From JBGSMF01 sp964651475 (lineage in GTDB: Bacteria; Chloroflexota; Anaerolineae; Fen-1058): DNA of 63,766 nucleotides. Under the pieces are notes generated by a model. That model had not been told where the DNA came from. It did not search any database and saw nothing but the letters and a program-made list of their open reading frames with translations. A program made the position numbers and the translations under genes. Within the stretch, counting starts at the first letter, position 1, and each line of letters starts with the position of its first letter. Below are positions 35,477-42,310 of this stretch, in pieces. The stretch covers positions 1 through 63,766 of the forward strand of contig CAZYXV010000022.1 in the NCBI GenBank assembly GCA_964651475.1. Reading direction: 5' to 3'.

Positions 35477-36455
35477 CGCTCGCCGCTCGCCGCTCCCACA
35501 ACCTGCAGAACGCGCACAAGCCGGGGGCGCTGGTGGGCTGGCCGCATTTCTCGCACGCGGACAACTCGATCTGCCCAGCCTGCCCCGCGAACAATCCTTC
35601 CGCGCGCGCCTTGAGAAAACCCAGGTAAAACTGCAGCTTGGCGCCGGGGCGGTCCTTTTCCATTTGATTGAGCAGTTCCTTATAGTAAATGCTGGTCGAA
35701 CCCACCGCGTAAGGACATTCGTCGTAAATGTAATCAATCCCGCGCACCAGGGCATAGGCCGCCATCTCGCGCTCGTACAGGCGGCACAGCGGCTTGACCT
35801 TGCGGGACAGCCCCGGTTTATCGGCCGGCAATGTTGGCGCCTGGCGCAGCAAATAGCCACCCTGCCAACTCAAGGTATTGCCAAACAGCACTGCCGCCTC
35901 GTCGTCCAGGTTGTGGCCGGTCGCCAAGACTGCATACCCGCCCTCGCGCGCCAGGCGGTTCATCACGTGCCGCTTGACCAGGCCGCATACGCTGCACGGC
36001 TTGCCTCGTCCGCGCGTGGTGCGCGCCGCCACTTGCGGAATCGTTTCGCCATATTCCTGGGCAAGGTCTACCACGTGTAAGGTAGGGTGGAAGGTGGAAG
36101 GTGGAAGGTGGAAAGTGGAAGGTGGAAAGTGGAAGGTGGAAAGGAATTTTTCGCACTTTTCACGAGATTGGCGAGAATAGTCTACGCCGCCATCAATGCC
36201 CAGGCTGATATACAGCCCGTCCGCCTGATAGCCCAGCCGCAACAGAATATCCCACAAACTGAGGCTGTCTTTGCCGCCAGACACAGCCACCAGGATTTTC
36301 TCGTCCGGCGTGAACATTTTGTACTTTTCGATAAAGCGCTGCGCCTGCTGCGGAACCCACTCGAGGAAATGCGCATCGCACAACGCCAGCTTGTGCTGGC
36401 GCATGTTGATGACGGCCACGCCGCCGCACTTGCGGCACTTGGTTCCCGTCCTCAT
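35469..36455 (-). CDS. ttuA: tRNA 2-thiolation enzyme, TtuA type, with a repeat insertion
   Basis: A 328-residue PP-loop ATPase of the TtuA/Ncs6/TtcA group that thiolates uridine in tRNA. It has an N-terminal zinc site (Cys7, Cys10, Cys26, His29), the PP-loop SGGKDS (60-65), three cysteines that fit the catalytic Fe-S site (Cys155 and Cys158 in KPCSVCG, Cys248 in DECPYA) and a C-terminal CxxC pair of zinc ribbons. Residues about 107-126 are a 7-residue repeat (STFHFPP, STFHLPP, STFHPT) coded by a tandem heptanucleotide repeat that other family members would not be expected to have. The ATG overlaps the NUDIX stop (TAATG). A sulfur-carrier gene two genes upstream fits TtuB-dependent sulfur delivery. 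Confidence 0.9.
   Translation of the reverse strand: MRTGTKCRKCGGVAVINMRQHKLALCDAHFLEWVPQQAQRFIEKYKMFTPDEKILVAVSGGKDSLSLWDILLRLGYQADGLYISLGIDGGVDYSRQSREKCEKFLSTFHFPPSTFHLPPSTFHPTLHVVDLAQEYGETIPQVAARTTRGRGKPCSVCGLVKRHVMNRLAREGGYAVLATGHNLDDEAAVLFGNTLSWQGGYLLRQAPTLPADKPGLSRKVKPLCRLYEREMAAYALVRGIDYIYDECPYAVGSTSIYYKELLNQMEKDRPGAKLQFYLGFLKARAEGLFAGQAGQIELSACEKCGQPTSAPGLCAFCRLWERRAASDE
36086..36141. repeat. Tandem heptanucleotide repeat inside ttuA
   Basis: Eight consecutive 7-base units, six GGTGGAA and two AGTGGAA, read on the plus strand, followed by a decayed AGGAATT unit. Three heptamers make 21 bases, so the coded protein repeats every 7 residues. Confidence 0.95.
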
Positions 36456-36940
36456 TATCCCACCCACTCCACAGTTCCTTTGTCTTCAATATTGCGCGCC
36501 GTGATGACGTAAAACGCCGTATGCGTGCGGTCGCTCGCCAACCACTCTGCAATGGGGCGATACACAGCAACCCGCAGCCGCTCCAACGCCTGCGCCTCTG
36601 GCAAAAACTCGGCCTGCCGGCAGTCGCCATCCGGGTCGGCAGGTTGGACCTGGCCGCGCCAATCGGCAGCCGCAAAGCAAAACATCACAAAATGCGTTGG
36701 CGGCTCGCTCCAATGTATCTGGGCCACGTAAGCCAACCCGCGCCAGGCCGTGACTTCAAGCCCACTCTCTTCACGCACCTCTCGCGCGGCAGCCTCCACC
36801 AACGACTCGCCCGGCTCCACTGCGCCGCCCGGCAGCGTCCACCACAGCGCCTGTCCCGGCTGCCAATCGTTCGCCACGACGAGCAGTTGCCCATCGCGGG
36901 CCAGCAGCGCGCTGACGACTAAATCGGCGTGCTCGATCAT
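36455..36940 (-). CDS. NUDIX hydrolase
   Basis: A 161-residue NUDIX protein. The box G-x5-E-x7-R-E-x-x-E-E-x-G is intact (GGAVEPGESLVEAAAREV, then REESGLEV) at about residues 38-63, providing the Mg-binding glutamates for cleavage of a nucleoside diphosphate linked to another group. The substrate cannot be told from sequence. It is wedged between the sulfur-carrier gene (ATGA overlap) and ttuA (TAATG overlap), so all three are translationally coupled. It could sanitise nucleotides or act on an adenylated intermediate in the thiolation route; that link is inference from context alone. Confidence 0.88.
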   Translation of the reverse strand: MIEHADLVVSALLARDGQLLVVANDWQPGQALWWTLPGGAVEPGESLVEAAAREVREESGLEVTAWRGLAYVAQIHWSEPPTHFVMFCFAAADWRGQVQPADPDGDCRQAEFLPEAQALERLRVAVYRPIAEWLASDRTHTAFYVITARNIEDKGTVEWVG

Positions 36941-37134
36941 GTAGCGCCGCCCGAAATCACGGCCACCAATTTGATTTCGTCGTTCTCTTGAAGCGTGGCG
37001 GCTTCGTTGATCAGCTTGCCATTTCGCACAGCCAGCACCGTTTCCGGGTTCAGACCCGCTTTGATAATCGCGTCGCGCACTGTCATCCCGCTTTTAATTT
37101 CCCATTGCTTATTTCGATAGATAACCCGCACCAT
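36937..37134 (-). CDS. ThiS/MoaD-family sulfur carrier, likely partner of TtuA
   Basis: A 65-residue ubiquitin-fold protein with the family pattern: N-terminal beta hairpin (VRVIYRNKQWEIKSGMTV), helix (RDAIIKAGLNPETVLAVRNG) and a C-terminal strand ending VISGGAT. ThiS, MoaD and TtuB carriers end in Gly-Gly, whose terminal carboxyl is adenylated and thiocarboxylated. Here the Gly-Gly (62-63) is followed by Ala-Thr, so the last two residues would have to be removed first. The gene leads an overlapping set with a NUDIX hydrolase and ttuA, which supports a TtuB-like role over thiamine or molybdopterin synthesis. Confidence 0.85.
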   Translation of the reverse strand: MVRVIYRNKQWEIKSGMTVRDAIIKAGLNPETVLAVRNGKLINEAATLQENDEIKLVAVISGGAT

Positions 37135-37194
37135 CCTCCAACACCTTTCACATGTGACGTTCGCGCCCTATTATAACACAGAGCTTACAGCCTG

Positions 37195-37224
37195 TTGACT
37201 TGCACGACTGATTGAGTATATAAT
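37195..37224 (+). promoter_or_regulatory. Sigma-70-type promoter of the 88-residue protein gene
   Basis: TTGACT (37195-37200), an 18-base spacer and perfect TATAAT (37219-37224), 30 bases before the ATG. A TATAAT on the opposite strand (37170-37175) may serve the divergent ttu operon but has no clear -35 box. Confidence 0.7.
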
Positions 37225-37254
37225 CCATATAATTGAAACGCGCAAGGAGAAAAC

Positions 37255-37521
37255 ATGAGCGACATATTTGCCGAGATTGCCAAGGGTAATTCGTACATCT
37301 CTGAACCCGATATCAAATCGCTTGACGATCTGAACCGCCACTACCCTTTACCCGCAGGCTATGTATATGGGCAAAACGAAGCCGGCGGACTCATAGTCAT
37401 CCGCTCGAGCGACGGGGCCCAGTTCGGTTTCCTGCTGGAGGATGGGATGCTTGGGTTCGACGTGCCGACGCCAGGCAAACCGGGCAACAAGGTCACCGTA
37501 GAAGTCATTAGGCAACAATGA
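37255..37521 (+). CDS. Small unknown protein (88 residues)
   Basis: A well-expressed-looking gene: a strong promoter, AAGGAG 6 bases before the ATG. The product is a compact alpha/beta protein, acidic at the N-terminus (MSDIFAEIAKGNSYISEPD) with a beta-rich second half (GGLIVIRSSDGAQFGFLLED, NKVTVEVIRQQ). No signal peptide or membrane segment. It stands alone between divergent and convergent minus-strand operons. No family recognised. Confidence 0.7.
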   Translation: MSDIFAEIAKGNSYISEPDIKSLDDLNRHYPLPAGYVYGQNEAGGLIVIRSSDGAQFGFLLEDGMLGFDVPTPGKPGNKVTVEVIRQQ

Positions 37522-37522
37522 C

Positions 37523-37556
37523 AAAAATCCCCCCTGCAAAGCTTTGTAGGGGGGAT
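37523..37556 (-). terminator. Rho-independent terminator for pckG
   Basis: ATCCCCCC(T)GCAAAG pairs with CTTTGT(A)GGGGGGAT, a 15-bp stem with a single wobble. On the minus strand it is followed by TTTTTG. It lies 100 bases past the pckG stop, with a hairpin element in between; it could also stop the plus-strand gene ending at 37521. Confidence 0.75.
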
Positions 37557-37580
37557 CAAGGACTTGCCAAAGATCGCAAG

Positions 37581-37658
37581 CAGCCTGTCGGAGCAGGCTG
37601 GCATCCCTATGCCAGCCCCGCCAACGCATAGGGATGCGCCGGCCACTCCGACAACCTA
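37581..37658. mobile_element. 78-bp hairpin element with MITE-like ends
   Basis: Left end CAGCCTGTCGGAG (37581-37593) and right end CTCCGACAACCTA (37646-37658) are inverted copies (10 of 13). Inside, GCATCCCTATGC and GCATAGGGATGC form a perfect 12-bp inverted repeat, so the whole element can fold into one long hairpin. CTAG follows the right end and forms the pckG stop codon; CAAG precedes the left end. The terminus AGCCTGTCGGAG is shared with a second element at 46571-46693. No transposase is coded. Confidence 0.6.
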
Positions 37659-39446
37659 CTAGCCCAGGCGCGTCTTGAGTTCAACGAGTTGCTTTCGCAG
37701 GCGCTCGGGCAGGCGGTCTCCAAACTGGGCAAAGTGTCTTTCAATATCGGGCACTTCGGCCTTCCATGCATCGAGGTCCACTCGCAGCACTTCTTTCAGG
37801 TTCTCCGGCGGGAGATCAAGGCCCGTCATCGTCAGGTCGCCCTCGCCCGGCAAAAAACCAATGGGAGTGCGCCTGGCCTCCGCTTTGCCGTCCACGCGCC
37901 GGCACATCCACTCGAGCACGCGGCTGTTTTCGCCATAGCCCGGCCACAGCCACTTGCCATCTGCGCTCTTGCGGAACCAGTTGACGTAAAAGATGCGCGG
38001 CGCATTGCTTCCCAGCCGGTCGCCCATATCCAGCCAATGCTGGAAATAATCGGCCATGTTATAGCCGCAGAAAGGCTGCATCGCAAAGGGGTCACGCCGC
38101 AGGTTGCCCACTGCGCCAATGTTAGCCGCGGTCGTTTCGGAGGAAGCCGTCGCGCCCAGGAAAACCCCATGATCCCAATTGAACGACTCGGTGACCAATG
38201 GCACAACGCCGGCGCGCCGCCCGCCAAAGAGAAAGATATCTATCGGCACGCCTTCGGGCTTTTCCCAATCGCCAGAGATGACGGGACATTGCACAGCCGG
38301 CGCCGTAAAGCGCGCGTTAGGATGCGCCGCCGGTTCCGCGCTCCCCGCGGCCCAGTCGCGGTTCTTCCAATCAATGGCGTGCGCCGGGGGATCCACCCCC
38401 ATCCCTTCCCACCAGATGTCCCCATCGTCGGTGAGCGCGCAGTTTGTAAAGATCGCGTTTTCTTTGAACGTGTCCATGGCCATCGGATTGGAGTGATACG
38501 ACGTGCCGGGCGCCACGCCAAAGAATCCCGATTCGGGATTGATGGCGTACAGGCGGCCATCCGGGCCAATCTTCATCCACGAAATATCGTCGCCAATACA
38601 TTCGCCCTTCCAACCCGGAACGGTGGGTTGAATCATCGCCAGGTTCGTCTTGCCGCAGGCGGAGGGAAAAGCTCCCGCGATGTGGTATTGCCTTCCTTCC
38701 GGGCTGGTCAGCCGCAAGATCAGCATGTGCTCCGCCATCCAACCTTCTCGCCTGGCCATAGCAGAAGCGATACGCAGCGCCAGGCACTTTTTCCCCAGCA
38801 GAGCATTGCCGCCGTAACCGGAACCGTACGACCAGATTAAATCCTCGTTCGGGAAATGGCTGATGTATTTTTTCTCCATCGGGGCACAGGGCCACGGCAC
38901 ATCTTTTTGGCCTTTTTCGAGCGGGGCACCGACCGAATGAAGGCACGGGATAAACTCGCCATCGGTTCCCAGCGCCTCGAGCACCCTGGTTCCGACGCGA
39001 GTCATGATGTGCATGTTGCAGACCACGTAGGGGCTGTCGGTAATTTCGATTCCGATCTTGGCCATAGGCGAGCCAATCGGCCCCATCGAAAACGGGATAA
39101 CGTACATGGTACGCCCCTTCATGCAACCCTTGTACAGTTCCTTCATAATCTGCTTCAACTCGTCGTCGTTGATCCAATTGTTGGTGGGGCCGGCCTCGTC
39201 CTGGGTGGGAGTGCTGATGTACGTGCGCGCCTCGACCCTGGCCACGTCGCTGGGCTGGGAGCGGAACAAGAAACAGTTGGGGCGCTTTTTGAGCGCAATG
39301 GCGCTGCCGCTTGCAACGGCTTGCGCCATCAGGCGATCGTATTCTTGCTTGCTGCCGTCGCACCAATGAACCGCGTCGGGCTGGAACCAAGCCGCCGCCT
39401 CGTGAACCCAATTATTCAGCCTTTCGTGTTTGACAGTAATCGTCAT
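37659..39446 (-). CDS. pckG: Phosphoenolpyruvate carboxykinase (GTP)
   Basis: A 595-residue GTP-dependent PEPCK that converts oxaloacetate and GTP to PEP, CO2 and GDP, the gateway to gluconeogenesis. The kinase P-loop FPSACGKTNLAM sits near residue 260 and includes the hyper-reactive Cys of the GTP-type enzymes. FGVAPGTSYHSNP, FGGRRAGVVPLV and SFNWDHGVFLGA are further signature segments. Start ATG at 39446 follows AAGGAGG. Together with the methylmalonyl-CoA decarboxylase genes at the left, it fits metabolism of propionate or C4 acids. Confidence 0.97.
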   Translation of the reverse strand: MTITVKHERLNNWVHEAAAWFQPDAVHWCDGSKQEYDRLMAQAVASGSAIALKKRPNCFLFRSQPSDVARVEARTYISTPTQDEAGPTNNWINDDELKQIMKELYKGCMKGRTMYVIPFSMGPIGSPMAKIGIEITDSPYVVCNMHIMTRVGTRVLEALGTDGEFIPCLHSVGAPLEKGQKDVPWPCAPMEKKYISHFPNEDLIWSYGSGYGGNALLGKKCLALRIASAMARREGWMAEHMLILRLTSPEGRQYHIAGAFPSACGKTNLAMIQPTVPGWKGECIGDDISWMKIGPDGRLYAINPESGFFGVAPGTSYHSNPMAMDTFKENAIFTNCALTDDGDIWWEGMGVDPPAHAIDWKNRDWAAGSAEPAAHPNARFTAPAVQCPVISGDWEKPEGVPIDIFLFGGRRAGVVPLVTESFNWDHGVFLGATASSETTAANIGAVGNLRRDPFAMQPFCGYNMADYFQHWLDMGDRLGSNAPRIFYVNWFRKSADGKWLWPGYGENSRVLEWMCRRVDGKAEARRTPIGFLPGEGDLTMTGLDLPPENLKEVLRVDLDAWKAEVPDIERHFAQFGDRLPERLRKQLVELKTRLG

Positions 39447-39494
39447 AGTGTAACCTCCTTAGAACAACTTTTCCGGCCGGGGCCGGGAATTTCT

Positions 39495-39513
39495 TGTCGA
39501 GATATGCTCGACA
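39495..39513. promoter_or_regulatory. 19-bp inverted repeat upstream of pckG, possible operator
   Basis: TGTCGAG-atatg-CTCGACA, a perfect 7-bp palindrome with a 5-base centre, 49 bases before the pckG ATG. Directly beside it on the minus strand is TTGACC (39514-39519), a possible -35 box without a good -10 partner. Confidence 0.4.
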
Positions 39514-39622
39514 GGTCAATTCGTGCTTAATCCAACAAACCCAGCAGATCAAACTTTTGCGTTCGCAGTGACGGCTTTGGCAGTCAGAAAACCGCCAAAG
39601 CGGTTACTACACGCCAGGCCGC

Positions 39623-39665
39623 AACAAAACCCGCCCGCGTTAAAAGCCTCAAAACGCAGGCGGGT
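39623..39665 (-). terminator. Rho-independent terminator after the TPR protein gene
   Basis: ACCCGCC(C)GCGTT pairs with AACGC(A)GGCGGGT (39629-39665). The minus strand continues TTTTGTTG. Confidence 0.7.
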
Positions 39666-39697
39666 AAGATGCCAACATCGTATCATCATAGAGCGTA

Positions 39698-40378
39698 TTA
39701 CGGCAAGCGGAACTTTTGCTCGAGCTGTTCCAGCAATTCAGCCGCTTCGACCAACTTGTCCAGCGGATTGTCTTTACCCGTAAAGTAGCGATAATCACAA
39801 GGCATAATATCCAGCGTGTCTACCAATGTCTGGTGTTTTTCGCGCAGCGCCTGCTCCGTGACGCCGTACAGGTCAGCCACTTCTTTGGCGCTGACCGCGC
39901 GCAGATTCAAACGGCGGATAGTAAAGTCCAGGCCGGCGGACCACATCTCCGGTTTGCGCATGGGCAACGGGTTGCGCCCCAACATGATGCGAAACTCGAG
40001 CCACATCTGGATGGCGGCGCCGATTTCTTCCAACGGCAAAGCGGCTGCCGTCATCTTTTTGGTGAGCAGCGTTTCGACCTCGTCCATGGCATTGCCAAAC
40101 ACCCGCTCGTAGCGCTCGACCAGCTTGGGATCGGTCTCGACGCCGATAAACTCAGCCAGCGCCTTGAGCGCCCGGTCATAGTCGCCGCTGCGAGCCAGGG
40201 CTTTGGCCAGGTTCAGGTGGTACTCGGATACGCTAGACGCCAGACGCGCCGCCGATTCAAAAGCCGTAACCGCGTCAGCAATGTCCCACGACTGCAACAA
40301 CTGCAAACCGCGCGCGTTCAACTCTTGAGCCTTGCGCTGATCCGCTGCCGATATTCGCTTTGTCGTTTTGGTCACCAC
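39698..40378 (-). CDS. TPR-like protein with C-terminal helix-turn-helix
   Basis: A 226-residue soluble helical protein starting with tandem GTG codons. Residues 10-80 contain tetratricopeptide-like pairs of helices (NARGLQLLQSWDIADAVTAF, EYHLNLAKALARSGDYDRAL). After a helical spacer, residues 150-200 contain NLRAVSAKEVADLYGVTEQALR, which reads as a helix-turn-helix. It could be a small TPR-containing regulator. The assignment rests on pattern only; no named family is recognised. It ends at its own terminator. Confidence 0.7.
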   Translation of the reverse strand: MVTKTTKRISAADQRKAQELNARGLQLLQSWDIADAVTAFESAARLASSVSEYHLNLAKALARSGDYDRALKALAEFIGVETDPKLVERYERVFGNAMDEVETLLTKKMTAAALPLEEIGAAIQMWLEFRIMLGRNPLPMRKPEMWSAGLDFTIRRLNLRAVSAKEVADLYGVTEQALREKHQTLVDTLDIMPCDYRYFTGKDNPLDKLVEAAELLEQLEQKFRLP

Positions 40379-40439
40379 GGCACGCGCTCTCCTTTTTACA
40401 TCAGGCTGATTATGGCACCAACCTTGTCCGCGACAAATC

Positions 40440-41321
40440 TCACGCGGCGTGTTCTCTCTCCAACACCTGATTTAACGCCGCGATAGCCACTTCAATCATT
40501 CCATCGTCAGGCTCGCGCGTCGTCAAACGCTGCAAAGCCAGGTTAGGCGCCACAATCACCCGCATCCAGGCGCTCTGAGAATGGCGGGCGCTGAAGCGGA
40601 TAAATTCGTACGCCAACATGGCCAACGCAGGAATGAGGACGATGCGCGCCGCCAGCCCCCATCCCAGCGGCAAGCGGGCCAACGGCGCAAAGATAAAGAT
40701 AGACAATACAACCAACGTCAATAAAAAAGCCGTGCCACAACGGGTATGCGCCGTACTAAAGGGGCGCACGCCCTCCACCGTCATCGGCGCACCGGCTTCG
40801 TAAGCATTAATCGTCTTGTGTTCAGCTCCGTGGTAGGCAAACACGCGCCGAATATCCGGCATGTGGCCAATGGCCCACAAATAGCCAACAAACAACGCCA
40901 GGCGGATAGCGCCTTCGATCAATAACGCCGCAAACGCCGAGGGAAATACGCGCTCGACAAATGCAGCGGCCACTTTGGGCAATACGACAAACAAGCCCAC
41001 GCCCACGATCAAGCCTACCCCCAACGTTCCCCACGCCAGCGGCCCTTCAAAAGACGCCTCCTCCTCGTTCGGCCCAACGGCCACGTTTGCCGAAAACATT
41101 AGTCCGCGAATCCCCAGGCCCAACGAATCCCACAACATCGTCAACCCACGCACCAACGGCAGCCGTCCCAACACCCCACGGTACAGCGCCGCACTGAGCG
41201 GCTCGGCGTGAATCACAATTTGCCCGCCTGGATCGCGCACCGCCACCGCCATCGCCTGGCTGCCGCGCATCATCACCCCTTCGATGACAGCCTGCCCGCC
41301 ATAATTAAACGCCTTGCCCAT
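40440..41321 (-). CDS. DUF1385 family membrane protein
   Basis: A 293-residue protein of the DUF1385 (YqhQ-like) family. The N-terminal signature GGQAVIEGVMMRG is intact, as are the histidine-rich YHGAEHKTINAYE and RPFSTAHTRCGTAF, conserved through the family and suggestive of a metal or catalytic site at the membrane surface. Five or so membrane segments surround them. The biochemical function of the family is not established to my knowledge. The gene lies 61 bases from the TPR gene, in the same direction. Confidence 0.9.
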   Translation of the reverse strand: MGKAFNYGGQAVIEGVMMRGSQAMAVAVRDPGGQIVIHAEPLSAALYRGVLGRLPLVRGLTMLWDSLGLGIRGLMFSANVAVGPNEEEASFEGPLAWGTLGVGLIVGVGLFVVLPKVAAAFVERVFPSAFAALLIEGAIRLALFVGYLWAIGHMPDIRRVFAYHGAEHKTINAYEAGAPMTVEGVRPFSTAHTRCGTAFLLTLVVLSIFIFAPLARLPLGWGLAARIVLIPALAMLAYEFIRFSARHSQSAWMRVIVAPNLALQRLTTREPDDGMIEVAIAALNQVLEREHAA

Positions 41322-41385
41322 AGCTTACCTTTTATCTCAATCCTGATTCGCCACTTTTACGCCGTTGCACTGCACCTGGTCCCGA

Positions 41386-41742
41386 TTATGCGCTGGCGGA
41401 CATGTGCGTCAACACGTCCGGCTCGCTTTCACAAATGCGAATATAATCTGTCAACCCCACCATGCGAAAGAGCTTTTGGTAATGCGAACTCAGTCCGAAC
41501 ACGTACACCTCTTGACCCTTGCGGCGCGCCTCGGTGACCATCCCAATAATGACGGCGATGCCGGCGCTGTTGATATACTCACACGTTGTAAAATCCAAAG
41601 CAATGTTATTGACGCCGCTCCGGCTAACTTTTTGATAAGCGGTCTGCACCAAATCCTCTGCAAATGTTGTGACATCGCCGATAAATTGAATAATCGTCAA
41701 CCCATTGTGCTGCCGGATGTTGGTCTTGAGTTCTTCGCTCAT
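41386..41742 (-). CDS. STAS-domain anti-sigma factor antagonist (SpoIIAA/RsbV type)
   Basis: A 118-residue STAS protein. The phosphorylation loop is YINSAGIAV, with Ser59 as the likely site. When unphosphorylated such proteins bind the switch kinase and free its sigma factor or other target. The cognate kinase is the gene just upstream, 16 bases away, in the same operon. No sigma factor or PP2C phosphatase gene is adjacent, so the final target may be encoded elsewhere. Confidence 0.93.
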   Translation of the reverse strand: MSEELKTNIRQHNGLTIIQFIGDVTTFAEDLVQTAYQKVSRSGVNNIALDFTTCEYINSAGIAVIIGMVTEARRKGQEVYVFGLSSHYQKLFRMVGLTDYIRICESEPDVLTHMSASA

Positions 41743-41758
41743 ATTGCTTTTCCCTTAA

Positions 41759-42184
41759 CTACTTGTTCAAATGAATAACCATACGAACCTGATTGCCGCC
41801 CGTCGGCGCGGAACTAAACTCGACCTCGTCCACCAGATTCTGGATAATAAAAATGCCGCGATGCCGCCCGCCTTCGACCGGCAACGGAAAATCCTCCGGC
41901 AACGGCTGTTTGCCCTGATCGGTGACATTGACCTCTAACCCTTCCGGCTGGACCGTCATCACGATCACCACTTTGGTGCTGACATCTAATTTGTTGCCAT
42001 GCTCGATTGCGTTCAAGCACGCTTCAGATATGGCTGTCCTGAGATCGTCAATGCGATCTTGCGAAAAGCCCATGCGCTTGGCAATGGCTACGACCGAAGC
42101 CATGGCCACTTTTTCATATCCATATTCGCTTGGAATATGAAGCTCTATGCTGCGCCTATCGTGCTGCACAGGCACCTTCTCCAC
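41759..42184 (-). CDS. RsbW/SpoIIAB-like serine kinase (anti-sigma switch)
   Basis: A GTG start at 42184 is preferred because GGGAGG lies 7 bases upstream. The 141-residue GHKL ATPase has the N box EACLNAIEHGNK, the G1 box VTDQGK and the G2-like GRHRGIFIIQNL. It would phosphorylate the STAS protein encoded next to it and hold a partner in its other state. The order kinase then antagonist is opposite to that of the Bacillus spoIIA operon, but pairs of this kind are common without a sigma gene. Confidence 0.9.
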   Translation of the reverse strand: MEKVPVQHDRRSIELHIPSEYGYEKVAMASVVAIAKRMGFSQDRIDDLRTAISEACLNAIEHGNKLDVSTKVVIVMTVQPEGLEVNVTDQGKQPLPEDFPLPVEGGRHRGIFIIQNLVDEVEFSSAPTGGNQVRMVIHLNK

Positions 42185-42286
42185 AATGCTTCCTCCCATC
42201 CATCCCAACTTGCCACGCCGGCCTTTCTTTGTGGCTCTCGCAGCAATATACCACTAGGCAATTTTACCACAAAAATTAAAAGTCAT

Positions 42287-42292
42287 TATAAT
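42287..42292 (+). promoter_or_regulatory. Possible -10 box for the glycosyltransferase operon
   Basis: A perfect TATAAT sits 19 bases before the ATG at 42311. Only weak T-rich sequence (around 42262-42268) is available as a -35 element. Confidence 0.35.
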
Positions 42293-42310
42293 GGGGATAG
42301 CGAGGATAAT

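Noticed and set aside
36086..36141. Possible CRISPR-like repeat
   Set aside because: Units are 7 bases with no spacers; it is a simple tandem repeat inside a coding gene.
37195..37224. A strong divergent promoter for the sulfur-carrier operon
   Set aside because: A TATAAT exists on the minus strand (37170-37175), but no acceptable -35 box lies 16-18 bases upstream of it.
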